From Pedobacter steynii (GTDB lineage: Bacteria > Bacteroidota > Bacteroidia > Sphingobacteriales > Sphingobacteriaceae), in NCBI RefSeq assembly GCF_900103665.1, contig NZ_FNGY01000003.1, forward strand, positions 558,001 through 622,000: DNA of 64,000 nucleotides, given 5' to 3'. The translations under genes and the position numbers were made by a program. Every line of letters starts with the position of its first letter. Position 1 is the stretch's first letter. The notes under the pieces are model-generated. The model saw only the letters and a list, made by a program, of their open reading frames with translations, did no database searches and had not been told where the DNA came from. Below are positions 43,639 through 53,184 of this stretch, piece after piece.

Positions 43639-44628
43639 ATGAAGGACTTAGAAAAACAAGATCAGCTTTATGCCGAAATATCCCTTGTGGTAAGCGAGGC
43701 CAAGCAAAGGGTTTATCAGAATAGCAATAAGATCTTATTACAAATGTATTGGCAGATTGGGAAGCTGATCATAGAAGACGAACAGGAAGGCAAAGCCAAA
43801 GCGGTATATGGAAAGGCAACATTGAAAAACTTATCGAAATTGCTTACAGTTGAATTCGGAAAGGGCTTCGATGAGCGCAACCTCAATAATATCCGCTCTT
43901 TTTACAATGCATTTCCGATTTGGAACGCGGTGCGTACTGAATTGAGCTGGACCCACTATCGTATCATCAGTCGTCTGGAAACGATATCATTAAGATCGAG
44001 GTATATACAACACTGCATTGAAGGCAATTGGGATACCAGAACCCTTCAACGAAATATCAAAACCCAATATATTGGAAGGATACTGGAAGAAGATCACCCG
44101 GAAATACCTGCAGCAAAACAACTCATCAAAGATCCTTACATATTCGAATTCCTGGGAATCACAAAAGATATTCCTTCTTCCGAGAACAATATTGAAACAG
44201 CTTTAATAAATCACATTCAGCATTTTATGATGGAATTAGGAAAAGGTTTTGCTTTCGTCGCCAGGCAACAACACATCGTAACGGATACCTCTGACTTCTT
44301 TATAGACCTGGTATTCTACAACTACTACCTCAAATGTTTTGTTCTGATAGATTTGAAAACTCAAAAACTTAGTCATGAAGCCATTGGCCAAATGGATATG
44401 TATGTAAGAATGTACAACGACTTGAAAAAAGGCGCTGACGATCAGCCGACGCTTGGAATGATCCTTTGCACAGAGAAAGATGAAACACTGGTAAAATATT
44501 CTGTTTTGGCTGAAAACGAAAAACTATTTGCCAGTAAGTACCGCCTCTATCTTCCTGATGAATTGGAATTGAAACAATTAATTGAACAGGATAGTGTCAG
44601 GTTTGAACTGAATAACCCGCCGGAATAA
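43639..44628 (+). CDS. DUF1016 / YhcG-type PDDEXK nuclease-like protein
   Basis: A 329-residue protein. The N-terminal DUF1016 part (~10-150: YWQIGKLIIEDEQEGKAKAV, YGKATLKNLSKLL, FDERNLNNIRSFYNAF, LSWTHYRIISRLE) is followed by a PDDEXK-type domain (~190-310). The core there reads DFFIDLVFYNYYLKCFVLID then LKTQKL, with Asp and the Lys of LKT in the expected places. These proteins are often in accessory or defence-like regions and may cut DNA. It stands alone, against the strand of both flanking operons, after an AT-rich gap. Confidence 0.88.
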   Translation: MKDLEKQDQLYAEISLVVSEAKQRVYQNSNKILLQMYWQIGKLIIEDEQEGKAKAVYGKATLKNLSKLLTVEFGKGFDERNLNNIRSFYNAFPIWNAVRTELSWTHYRIISRLETISLRSRYIQHCIEGNWDTRTLQRNIKTQYIGRILEEDHPEIPAAKQLIKDPYIFEFLGITKDIPSSENNIETALINHIQHFMMELGKGFAFVARQQHIVTDTSDFFIDLVFYNYYLKCFVLIDLKTQKLSHEAIGQMDMYVRMYNDLKKGADDQPTLGMILCTEKDETLVKYSVLAENEKLFASKYRLYLPDELELKQLIEQDSVRFELNNPPE

Positions 44629-44642
44629 TCAAAGAACGTTAG

Positions 44643-44679
44643 TGACGATCAACCTCAAAATAAATGCGGTTGATCGTCA
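44643..44679. terminator. Hairpin between convergent genes
   Basis: A perfect 12-bp inverted repeat (TGACGATCAACC / GGTTGATCGTCA) with a 13-nt loop lies between the DUF1016 stop and the GH88 stop. It probably ends both transcripts, although T runs are weak on both sides. Confidence 0.65.
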
Positions 44680-44686
44680 TTAACAC

Positions 44687-45952
44687 CTACCCCTTAAGCT
44701 TTTTATACCTTAACAAAGCTTCCAGGAAATAATAATCTGCATAGACCAAAGGAACGTCGATCTCTGAAGTATGAGGAATACTGCCCACAGAATGCTTTAA
44801 AATAAATCCGGCATTTGTTCCAGGCTCAGCCAGGTAAGGCGCTTTTGATAAGGAATTGATCATTTGCTCTGCCTGCTGATAATAAGTCTTTCCATCTTTT
44901 CCCAAATAAGTACTCAATTCAAAAAGTGCGGAAGTCGCTACTGACGCTGCGGAAACGTCACGTGGAACCACGGCAAATTTTGAAGCATCATAATTCCAGT
45001 CCGGCTGATAGCCCTTTTGGTTAACGTTAAAGTCCCAATAAGGAATTTTGTCTTTTGGGAGATTACTGTTTTTCAAATAGAAATCAGCCATTTTCCTTGC
45101 TGTTTCCAAAAAACGCTTGTCTTTGGTTTCCCGGTAAACCATGGTAAATCCATAAATGCCCCAGGCCTGTCCCCTCGCCCAGGTCGAGTTATCTGAGTAC
45201 CCCTGATTGGTCTGACTGTTTAACACCTTTCCGGTTTGCGCATCGTAATTGATCACATGATAAGAGCTGTAATCTTTTCTCACATGGTCTCTCATCGCAT
45301 TTAAAGCATGACTAACCGCGATATCCTTATACTTCGGATTACCCGTTACTTTAGAAGCATAGAACAACAGTTCCAGGTTCATCATATTGTCAATGATCAC
45401 CGGATACTTCCACATTGTTTTCTTGTCCCATGACATCTTTGGATTCCAGGATTTAATAGAACCTACTTTTGCATCATATCTGCTGCATAAAGACGCTGCC
45501 GACTGGATCAGAATGTCCTTATAGGCAGGATTATTTGTTAAACGCAAGCCGTTTCCATAACTGCAATACATCACAAAACCTACATCATGATGCACCGTAT
45601 TGTATTTCCCTTCTTCCAGCGCCGCAGTCCATTGTTCCGCTGCAGCTTTCCATTTTGCATCACCGGTATATTCGTATAAATACCATAATCCTCCTGGAAA
45701 GAATCCTCCCGTCCAGTCGTGTACATCTGTATATTTCACAGATCCGTCCGGATTGGTGGTACGCGGAAAAAGCTTCAGGTCCTTCGCTGTGGTCAGCATT
45801 TGGGTGTATTGTTTTTCTGCTACAGCGAAGTCCTTCCCGATCAGTTCTGTTTTAGGAGAGAACCATAAAAAGGAAGAGGAGCACACAGAAAGTGCCAATG
45901 CCGAAGCCAGCAACACCTGCTGTTTTTTCTTAATTAAGTTACTTAGTTTCAT
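44687..45952 (-). CDS. GH88 unsaturated glucuronyl hydrolase
   Basis: A 421-residue enzyme that hydrates and splits the unsaturated uronic acid from disaccharides made by polysaccharide lyases. An N-terminal hydrophobic signal (~10-31) suggests export to the periplasm. The two family aspartates are visible: Asp123 in VHHDVGFVMYCSYGNG and Asp188 in PVIIDNMMNLELLFYAS. It is the last gene of the chondroitin locus, 31 bp after susD, and acts on the products of the PL8 lyase. Confidence 0.93.
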   Translation of the reverse strand: MKLSNLIKKKQQVLLASALALSVCSSSFLWFSPKTELIGKDFAVAEKQYTQMLTTAKDLKLFPRTTNPDGSVKYTDVHDWTGGFFPGGLWYLYEYTGDAKWKAAAEQWTAALEEGKYNTVHHDVGFVMYCSYGNGLRLTNNPAYKDILIQSAASLCSRYDAKVGSIKSWNPKMSWDKKTMWKYPVIIDNMMNLELLFYASKVTGNPKYKDIAVSHALNAMRDHVRKDYSSYHVINYDAQTGKVLNSQTNQGYSDNSTWARGQAWGIYGFTMVYRETKDKRFLETARKMADFYLKNSNLPKDKIPYWDFNVNQKGYQPDWNYDASKFAVVPRDVSAASVATSALFELSTYLGKDGKTYYQQAEQMINSLSKAPYLAEPGTNAGFILKHSVGSIPHTSEIDVPLVYADYYFLEALLRYKKLKG

Positions 45953-45983
45953 TTGATTGTTTTATAGGGTTATTACGTCGTGT

Positions 45984-47801
45984 TTACCAGCCTTTGTTGT
46001 TCGGAAGCAAGAGTTTGTTCACCGAGGTCTCGTACAATGGAATCGGGAACAACAGATGTCTGACATCCACATTATTCCCTCCTATCGCGATGTATTTGAA
46101 ATTTGCCGGAGCTCCTGCCGTGGCTTCTGCAGCGGTCTTTTGCAGTTTTCCAACATAGTCCTCCCAGCGGATCAGATCTGCCCTGCGCAAGGCCTCAAAG
46201 CAAAGCTCTTTCTCTCTTTCCTCTTTAATTACGGTACGGAAGGCCTCTTTTGAAGCCGTTTGTGCCGGCGTAAGCGACTCATCTCCCACAACCGAAATTG
46301 TTGCTTTGGCTAATGCTCCTGTGCCTGCCCCGCCGGAAATGGTTACGGTAGGTATGGAAGTATAAAAAGCACCGAAGTCGGTAATGTTGACTGCCGTAAT
46401 TTTACCCCCCACAATCGTCACTGTAGCAGTAGCATTTCGGCTTGCTCCTCCACCTGTAATGGTAATCACCGGAGGATTAGTTGCCAGGTATCCGGCCCCA
46501 CCTGCGGTTACACTAATCGTTCTCACTTGCTCGCCTGACAGGTTCTTACCGAAAGCCCGTTTCCTTAGCAAGTTTACTGCATCAATACCTTCAGTCCCCG
46601 GTCCGTTTACTTCATTACTTGCTTCAGCAAGCATCAGGAGCACATCTGCATACCTTAACAAAGGAAAGTTTTGAGGGGTATAATTTTTTTGTTTCTCCAG
46701 CAGTTCGTACTCTCTTCTGAACTTGCCAGAATTTCGCTGATAGATTTCCGCAGCAGTCCAGTTGATCCGGGTAGTCGTCGCGCCGTTATATCTAAATGGG
46801 GCAATGGCCCAGTCCCTGCGCAAGTCGCCATTTTCATACAGTTTGAACAACCCAGGTGTTGCGCCTATGAATCCATAGCCATATCCTTCTTTTTCATTGG
46901 TACATAAAATGCCATTGTTGTTCCCAACCCTTCCGGCTTCAGTATAGGCATTGCCTAAACGGTTTCCCCAGAACTCTACCTCCCAGATGCTCTCCTTAGT
47001 ATCATACTTATCCTGGGCATAATTGATAAAAATCTGTTTGTAATCGTTATTCAAGGCATGACCAGCAGGACCTGAAACCACTTTTTTAGCCCATGACAAG
47101 GCTTCTGCATATCTGGAAACGTCTTTCAAAGGATATCCTGCCATATATAGATTTACCCTGGCCAGGATTCCCTGTACAGCACTTTTGCTCACACGGCCGC
47201 CAAATCCAATCTCAGCAATGGATTTCACCAGACCTTCGGCCTTCGTCATATCCGAAAGAATCTGGTCGTATACCTCCCTTGCAGGGGTTCTGGCTACATC
47301 AGTAGAAACAATAGAAGCGGTAGGTTTCAGGATCATCGGTACATCTCCCCAATTGCTAACGAGCAAAAAGTGATAATATGCCCTTAGAAATAAGGCTTCC
47401 CCTTCAATCACGCCCCGTTTTGTTTCGTCCATCGCCGGCTTTTTGATATTGGCCAGAACCAGGTTCGCCCTTTCGATCCCCTGATAAAGCGACTGCCAAA
47501 GCAAGCGGATATCCGGATCGGAGGAATCAAAGTTTAACACCTGTGTACCAGTCGCCTGGGTACTCCTTTGGTAATAACTTTCGTCGGTAGCTGCAGTGAG
47601 CCTGGTAAAAATGGAATTTCCATACACATTTTCGCTCCCCATAATGTCATAGACACCGGTCAGCGAGTTGTTCATCTGTGCCTCAGTTGCGTAATAATAA
47701 TCCGGAGACAGTGTATCTGTTGGTTGAGTATCCAGAAACTTTTTACAGGAAAGACTTCCGGTAACTATAATGAGGAGTAATAAATATCTTAAAGCTTTCA
47801 T
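45984..47801 (-). CDS. SusD/RagB lipoprotein with an inserted Gly/Thr-rich repeat domain
   Basis: A 605-residue lipoprotein (cleavage at about Cys19, SLSCKKFLD). The SusD core is clear: YRG-like N-terminal helices, EGEALFLRAYYHFLLVSNWG (~133-152), ADVLLMLAEASNEV (~385) and EEREKELCFEALRRADLIRW (~527-546). Between LLRKRAFG and the last helix region, residues ~427-508 hold an extra domain of two repeats with the pattern GAGYLATNPPVITITGGG and GAFYTSIPTVTISGGAG. This makes the protein about 80 residues longer than usual. It pairs with the SusC gene 17 bp upstream and should bind chondroitin or hyaluronan fragments. Confidence 0.93.
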   Translation of the reverse strand: MKALRYLLLLIIVTGSLSCKKFLDTQPTDTLSPDYYYATEAQMNNSLTGVYDIMGSENVYGNSIFTRLTAATDESYYQRSTQATGTQVLNFDSSDPDIRLLWQSLYQGIERANLVLANIKKPAMDETKRGVIEGEALFLRAYYHFLLVSNWGDVPMILKPTASIVSTDVARTPAREVYDQILSDMTKAEGLVKSIAEIGFGGRVSKSAVQGILARVNLYMAGYPLKDVSRYAEALSWAKKVVSGPAGHALNNDYKQIFINYAQDKYDTKESIWEVEFWGNRLGNAYTEAGRVGNNNGILCTNEKEGYGYGFIGATPGLFKLYENGDLRRDWAIAPFRYNGATTTRINWTAAEIYQRNSGKFRREYELLEKQKNYTPQNFPLLRYADVLLMLAEASNEVNGPGTEGIDAVNLLRKRAFGKNLSGEQVRTISVTAGGAGYLATNPPVITITGGGASRNATATVTIVGGKITAVNITDFGAFYTSIPTVTISGGAGTGALAKATISVVGDESLTPAQTASKEAFRTVIKEEREKELCFEALRRADLIRWEDYVGKLQKTAAEATAGAPANFKYIAIGGNNVDVRHLLFPIPLYETSVNKLLLPNNKGW

Positions 47802-47818
47802 TTGATCAGATTTTAAAA

Positions 47819-50800
47819 TTAAAATGAAGTATTGATACTGAACACCATTGTCCTTGCCCGCGGATAGGCCGAATAATCAAAACCTGGTGTCAGGGCAGAA
47901 TTCCTTACAGAAACCTCCGGATCCATTCCTGAATAATTGCTGAAAGTATATAGGTTCTGTCCGGAGACCGAAGCTCTCAGGCTTTTCAGATTCAGCTTTT
48001 TCAACACATCCGCCCCAAAATTATAGCCCAATGAAACAGTCTTTATCCTTAGAAAAGAACCATCCTCGACCACACGGGAAGAGTACACCCTTGGCCCCTG
48101 TCCTTTTACCCTGTGCAGGGTATTGCTTGGATTTTCCGGTGTCCAGCGGTCAGCATATCCAGCATATTGGTTCAAATTAGTCTTGTCCAGCATATTCCCT
48201 TCAAACAACATCCTGTTGGCATTATAGATGTCATTTCCATAAGACCATTGCAGGAAAATACTCAGGTCAAAGTTTTTATAACTGAAGTTATTGGTTAAAC
48301 CACCTACATGTAATGGCTGACCTCTGCCAATCACAGTCTGGTCTTTACTATCAACGAGATTATTTCCATCCAGGTCCTTGTACTTTACATCACCAGGTTT
48401 GATTGTACTTCTTACATTTCCATTATTGGGCACATTGTCTTTCAGGGTATATACTCCCGGACTGCCTTCGTTAAAATCACTAAACTGATAAATCCCATCA
48501 AACTGGTAGCCATAGAACTGCCCGATAGGTTGGTCTACCTTCGCAATGTATAATGGAATACCGTTATACGAATTTTCCCAGGCCAGAGAGGTGGTTCTGA
48601 AATCCTGTCCCTGATTCAAAGCCAGAACTTTAGAACGGTTAAAACTGATGTTAAAACTTGTTGACCATTTAAAATCTTTATGGTCTATGTTCCTGGTGTT
48701 CAACGTAAATTCCAGTCCCTGATTTCTTACCTTTCCTATGTTTTTAAAAGCGCTGACATATCCCGTGGTATAAGGAAGATCGGCATCCAGCAACAGATCG
48801 TAAGTTGTTTTACGGTAAACATCTACCGTTAGCCCGATCCGGTCTTTAAACATACTCAGGTCGTAACCAATATCTGCCTGTGAAGTACTCTCCCATTTCA
48901 GATCGGGATTTCCAAAAGCCAATGGGACTGCTCCGGGATTGATCGTATTGTTAAATCCATAAGAAGCCCCGATGGGTAAGCCCAATACCGAGAGGTAAGA
49001 GAAATCTCCAACGCGGTTGTTTCCGGTTACGCCATATCCTACCCTCAGCTTTGCATCATTTACAAAGGTCAGCTTTTTCAAAAAGTCCTCATTACTCATC
49101 CTCCAGGCCAAAGAGCCGGAAGGGAAATAGCTCCACCTGTTTCCTGCCATAAACTTAGAGGAACCATCGGCACGGAAAGAGGCACTCAGGAAGTATTTTG
49201 ATTGGTAATCATAGGTTACCCGACTCAAAAAGGAAAGCAGTTTACTGTTGGAACTTACTGCCGTTACCGGTTGTGGAATCCCTTCATCCAATCCATCCAG
49301 ACCAAGCGTTTCGTTTGGCACCTGCGTAGCAGACAATCCATACCTGGAAAAGCGGTCTCCCTGAAAAGTAATGCCTCCTAAAACATTCAGGTTATGCACT
49401 TTGTTGATGCGCTTTGCAAAGGTCAAAATGTTCTCATTTAACCAGCTGCTGTTTTGATTGTAGATGATGGAACCATTTACACCGGTTAAACTTCTCGGTC
49501 CGCCGTAATAAGTCTGACTATTATAAAACACATCATTTCTGCGCAGGTTGTTCGTAATTCCTCCGGAAACTTTTAAAGTGAGGTTCTTCGTAAACGCATA
49601 TTGTGCGTAAGCATTGGCGCGTAAATTATTGGTAGTGGCATTCCTCAATTCATTTTTTGTAGAGATCACAGGATTCACACGATAATCATTGGAACCATCC
49701 ACTCCCGGGTCAAAGAGCTGATCAATTAAATCACCACCTCCGGTTCCTGAAGTAGGCCGGTATCCCCATACGCTATACAACAGACCATTCGTTGCAGAAT
49801 TTGTTCCTGAATTGGGAATCGTTCCGCTGGTTTTGATATTACTGTAATCGAAACTTCCAAAAACCTTTAATTTCGGGCTGACTTCCTGTGTCAAGGACAT
49901 TCTTCCCTGATAACGGGAGAAACCGGAGTTGATGATGATGCCATCCTGATCATTAACCGACCCTGAGATCACATATTTTGTTTTATCAGTTCCACCGGTA
50001 AGGGAAATATTATGTTCCTGTGAAGGTGCCGTTCTGTAGATCTGATTCTGCCAGTCCGTCCCGCTCATCCCCTTATAAGAATCAAGGGTTTTACCGTCTG
50101 TAAAATACAAAAGCGGCGTATTTACCGGATCTATCTCCTGCTGAAGCCTCACAAACTCATAAGGATTCATCAATTCCATTTTATTGATATTTTGCTGAAA
50201 TCCTATGGTCCCGGTATAGGAAATGACGGCGGCCCCGATCTTACCACTTTTAGTGGTAATCAGGATGACTCCGTTTGCACCCCTTGCTCCATATATCGCA
50301 GTTGCAGAAGCATCTTTCAAGACTTCAATGGATTCAATATCTGCCGGATTAATGGCGTTATTATTGGCGGTTTCAATGGGGAAGCCATCGATCACATATA
50401 AAGGAGAATTGTCCTGGGTAATGGAATTCTGACCGCGTATCACAATGTTAAAGGAAGAACCTGGCTGTCCATCGTTGGAAGCAACCTGTACACCGGCAAC
50501 CCTTCCTGCTAAAGCTTCATCAAAAGATTTCACAGGTGCCTTCTGAAGGTCTGCCATGTTCACACTACCTACTGCGCCGGTCAGGTCTCTTTTTTTAACC
50601 GAACCATAACCGATCACCACCACATCGTTCAGCACTTTGCTGTCCTCCGCCAGGGTCAGGTTAACAATCCCTTTATCACCTACCGTAATTTCTCTTTGCA
50701 AATATCCGATATACGTAAAAACCAGGGTGGTGCTTCCTTTTACAGGAACCTGGATCGCATACTTTCCATCTTTATTCGTCGTGGCGCCGCCCTTATTTCC

Positions 50801-50938
50801 TTTCACTAACACGCTTACGCCTATTAAAGGAAGTCCGTCTGTACGGTCAGTGACGATGCCTTCTACCCTCCGCATGTCCTGCGCAAAGCCTGCACAGACA
50901 CACATCATGCACATCATAAAAAAGTACATTTTTTTCAT
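47819..50938 (-). CDS. SusC/RagA TonB-linked channel of the chondroitin locus
   Basis: A 1039-residue TonB-dependent transporter: signal peptide (1-19), carboxypeptidase-regulatory-like domain (~22-100), plug with NDVVVIGYGSVKKRDLTGAV (~104) and SIEVLKDASATAIYGARG (~202), then the barrel. The C-terminal region has DLDGNNLVDSKDQTVIG, like the DNGDG-type motif in other SusC proteins. It would import unsaturated glycosaminoglycan oligosaccharides with its SusD partner. A large hairpin lies 41 bp before the start. Confidence 0.95.
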   Translation of the reverse strand: MKKMYFFMMCMMCVCAGFAQDMRRVEGIVTDRTDGLPLIGVSVLVKGNKGGATTNKDGKYAIQVPVKGSTTLVFTYIGYLQREITVGDKGIVNLTLAEDSKVLNDVVVIGYGSVKKRDLTGAVGSVNMADLQKAPVKSFDEALAGRVAGVQVASNDGQPGSSFNIVIRGQNSITQDNSPLYVIDGFPIETANNNAINPADIESIEVLKDASATAIYGARGANGVILITTKSGKIGAAVISYTGTIGFQQNINKMELMNPYEFVRLQQEIDPVNTPLLYFTDGKTLDSYKGMSGTDWQNQIYRTAPSQEHNISLTGGTDKTKYVISGSVNDQDGIIINSGFSRYQGRMSLTQEVSPKLKVFGSFDYSNIKTSGTIPNSGTNSATNGLLYSVWGYRPTSGTGGGDLIDQLFDPGVDGSNDYRVNPVISTKNELRNATTNNLRANAYAQYAFTKNLTLKVSGGITNNLRRNDVFYNSQTYYGGPRSLTGVNGSIIYNQNSSWLNENILTFAKRINKVHNLNVLGGITFQGDRFSRYGLSATQVPNETLGLDGLDEGIPQPVTAVSSNSKLLSFLSRVTYDYQSKYFLSASFRADGSSKFMAGNRWSYFPSGSLAWRMSNEDFLKKLTFVNDAKLRVGYGVTGNNRVGDFSYLSVLGLPIGASYGFNNTINPGAVPLAFGNPDLKWESTSQADIGYDLSMFKDRIGLTVDVYRKTTYDLLLDADLPYTTGYVSAFKNIGKVRNQGLEFTLNTRNIDHKDFKWSTSFNISFNRSKVLALNQGQDFRTTSLAWENSYNGIPLYIAKVDQPIGQFYGYQFDGIYQFSDFNEGSPGVYTLKDNVPNNGNVRSTIKPGDVKYKDLDGNNLVDSKDQTVIGRGQPLHVGGLTNNFSYKNFDLSIFLQWSYGNDIYNANRMLFEGNMLDKTNLNQYAGYADRWTPENPSNTLHRVKGQGPRVYSSRVVEDGSFLRIKTVSLGYNFGADVLKKLNLKSLRASVSGQNLYTFSNYSGMDPEVSVRNSALTPGFDYSAYPRARTMVFSINTSF

Positions 50939-50978
50939 ACTCAGTAAGTTTAGATTTGGTTTTTAATAACCCTCCCAT

Positions 50979-51013
50979 GGATTATTGATATCAAATTTGC
51001 ATATCAATAATCC
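50979..51013. other. Large hairpin between PL8 and susC genes
   Basis: A perfect 13-bp inverted repeat (GGATTATTGATAT / ATATCAATAATCC) with a 9-nt loop in the 118-bp gap. No T run follows on the minus strand. Possible roles are an RNA end-stabiliser that lets susC be expressed at a different level, or a regulator binding palindrome for the propeller-linked two-component system. Confidence 0.65.
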
Positions 51014-51056
51014 GAACCAGGGGGGCCTAATTGATTTTTATAAGGGTAATAATCAG

Positions 51057-53168
51057 TTAAAAAACAGCCATTGTAGTAGATCCAGCCATTTCAGCCTGCG
51101 GAAGTGCGATCTCAGTACTGATTACCTTTCCTGTTTTTGAGTCGATCAGGCTCAGTAATATGGTTTTCTCTTTCTGCAAAGGATCGGTTACATAAACCAG
51201 CCTTTTCCCGTTTACATTTCTGACCATGAGGATACATGCCTTATCTGTTTTTATGGAGAAGGAAGGAAAGCTAATGCTTCCTGCCTGGTAAAATACGGCC
51301 TGAGCAATATCCAGCTGCTGCTGATACACGCCTTGCAGCGCTTCTGTATTGGCAATCACCTGTACACGGCCTGAGTCATACTGTTCCATATCTTCCGCAG
51401 CTTTTACATCAGGCAAGACGATATAAGCATATTTACCATTGATAGGTTTAGGCCCATGATTGATCCAAAGCTTAAACACACTTCCAAATGATTCTTTCTT
51501 AGGGTGTGAGTTATTGATGTGAAACCAATTGCCTTTTTGCAGATTGGTACTCAGACTTACATTCCCGCCCTCAGGAAAGACATAAGCAATCCCATCATGC
51601 CAGATCCAGTCCTGAGCCTTCCCCTTTAAATTCAGGGTCTTTCCAGCTCCTACCCGAAGCCGGTCTGAAGAACGTTGTACCGGCCCATTTAACCAGCTTT
51701 GGTTCAAGGTGGTCGTTACCGGTTCCGCAGCAAGACTATGGATTCCGGCTCCAAGACATACCACTTCCTGATCAAAAAAGAACCATGATTTTTTTGCCGA
51801 TAAGCTATCATAATCCAGGGCATAGGCACTTGCGCCATAGGTTTTATCAGAAACCCCGCCTGCAAAGGCATTACTTCCTTCTTCTCCCCAGAATTTAGTC
51901 ATCTGACGATCTGTAGCGTAATCCCTGGCCGTCACCCCCGGAATTTTATCCCATTCCCAGACCGGCATGATGTTGTAGTATTCAGGCCCGCGAACCTGGA
52001 TATTTGTGGCCCCATCGGCCAGCGTCCTGCCCAGCAGGTTTTCTCCGTTTCCAGCCTCACTACGTTTCGTCCGGTTGCTCACCATCCGGACATTAAAGGA
52101 ATAGCCAGGGCGCAAATGAAGGGTATAATCTCCATTCCAGAACTGCTGATGCAGGGGTTCAACCTGAGCTTCCGGCCCAACAGTGCTATCGGTTCTCGCG
52201 ATGGCACTGTCCCATTCCTGCTGGTGTTTCGGATCGATCAGCTTCGCTACCTTTAAACGGCTGCTTTCTCCTTTTTTATTTAAAATATTTGGCCTGCTTA
52301 CGCCACGCCCTTCTACATTAAAGTCTATATAACTTCCACGAATGGTTTTTAAATAACTGCCTCTATAGTATTTAGAGAATAGCTCAAGTTTTTCCTCACT
52401 AAGCGCATAAGGCGTATTTCTTACATATCCTGCCAGTTTCAAAACGCCGGTAATAAATACGGCACCATAGCTGGAAATCTGAAGCTGCGGACCATGCTGA
52501 AGGTAAGAATAGTCATATTGCAAGCCCTCTTTATAATGCACAAAGCGGATGGGTGCAAACAATTCCCGGGTAGACAAATCCATCAACGACTGATCCCGGG
52601 TCAACAATCCGCGGTAAAAGTAATGCAGGGCGATGTCAGTCTTATTTGCGCCTGTCTTTTTCTCCGGATCACCACGTTTCATGCGCTCCATTAATGATCC
52701 TTCCAAAGCTTTTGCCAGTTGTTTCTTTCCATAACGCAGCTGAATCAGCAATTCCCCTAAGGCCTGGGGAGTCGCAATTTCATTGTGCCACCAGTTGCTG
52801 CTTTTAGGATCGGTAGCATACCAATAACTGAAAGCATTGGAAATCCCCTGAAACATTTGCTCATCCTGATAATAGCGGCTGCCTTTAGTGATATAGGCCT
52901 GAATGAGTGTTTGCAATTTCAGCAAATGATCGCCGGGTATCCAATTCGTGATGGCAGTATCCTTATAATTGATTTCCTTCCAGCTTCCATCAGCCTGTAA
53001 AGCTTTTAAATTTTTTGTTGCCGGTCCATCTAACTGACCAACCGGTTTGACCAGGTCCAATACGATCCTGTTCATGATGGTTTCATAAGGCTGATCAGAT
53101 TGCGCTTTCGTAAATCCAGGGATCAGCAACAACAAAAACAAGCTATAGCAGGTTAATAATTTCTTCAT
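51057..53168 (-). CDS. cslA: Chondroitin AC lyase (PL8)
   Basis: A 703-residue lyase from the ATG at 53166-53168, at the start of the signal peptide (MKKLLTCYSLFLLLLIPGF). It cleaves chondroitin or hyaluronan by elimination to unsaturated disaccharides. The catalytic set is intact: Asn175 (TGANKTD), His225 and Tyr234 (HGPQLQISSYG), Arg288 and Arg292 (VEGRGVSRP), and Glu371 (RSEAGNGENLLGR). These numbers match the Pedobacter heparinus chondroitinase AC residues as I recall them, and total length (about 700) also fits. It starts 16 bp after the sulfatase gene. Confidence 0.96.
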   Translation of the reverse strand: MKKLLTCYSLFLLLLIPGFTKAQSDQPYETIMNRIVLDLVKPVGQLDGPATKNLKALQADGSWKEINYKDTAITNWIPGDHLLKLQTLIQAYITKGSRYYQDEQMFQGISNAFSYWYATDPKSSNWWHNEIATPQALGELLIQLRYGKKQLAKALEGSLMERMKRGDPEKKTGANKTDIALHYFYRGLLTRDQSLMDLSTRELFAPIRFVHYKEGLQYDYSYLQHGPQLQISSYGAVFITGVLKLAGYVRNTPYALSEEKLELFSKYYRGSYLKTIRGSYIDFNVEGRGVSRPNILNKKGESSRLKVAKLIDPKHQQEWDSAIARTDSTVGPEAQVEPLHQQFWNGDYTLHLRPGYSFNVRMVSNRTKRSEAGNGENLLGRTLADGATNIQVRGPEYYNIMPVWEWDKIPGVTARDYATDRQMTKFWGEEGSNAFAGGVSDKTYGASAYALDYDSLSAKKSWFFFDQEVVCLGAGIHSLAAEPVTTTLNQSWLNGPVQRSSDRLRVGAGKTLNLKGKAQDWIWHDGIAYVFPEGGNVSLSTNLQKGNWFHINNSHPKKESFGSVFKLWINHGPKPINGKYAYIVLPDVKAAEDMEQYDSGRVQVIANTEALQGVYQQQLDIAQAVFYQAGSISFPSFSIKTDKACILMVRNVNGKRLVYVTDPLQKEKTILLSLIDSKTGKVISTEIALPQAEMAGSTTMAVF

Positions 53169-53184
53169 TTGGTTATGGTTTATA

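Noticed and set aside
44643..44679. Hairpin after the DUF1016 gene as an attachment or recombination site
   Set aside because: No flanking direct repeats, tRNA or integrase are seen; position between convergent genes fits a terminator.
46320..46500. The GTx-rich stretch in the second susD as a possible minisatellite
   Set aside because: The two units are alike only at protein level; the DNA is not a simple tandem repeat, so it is treated as an inserted domain.
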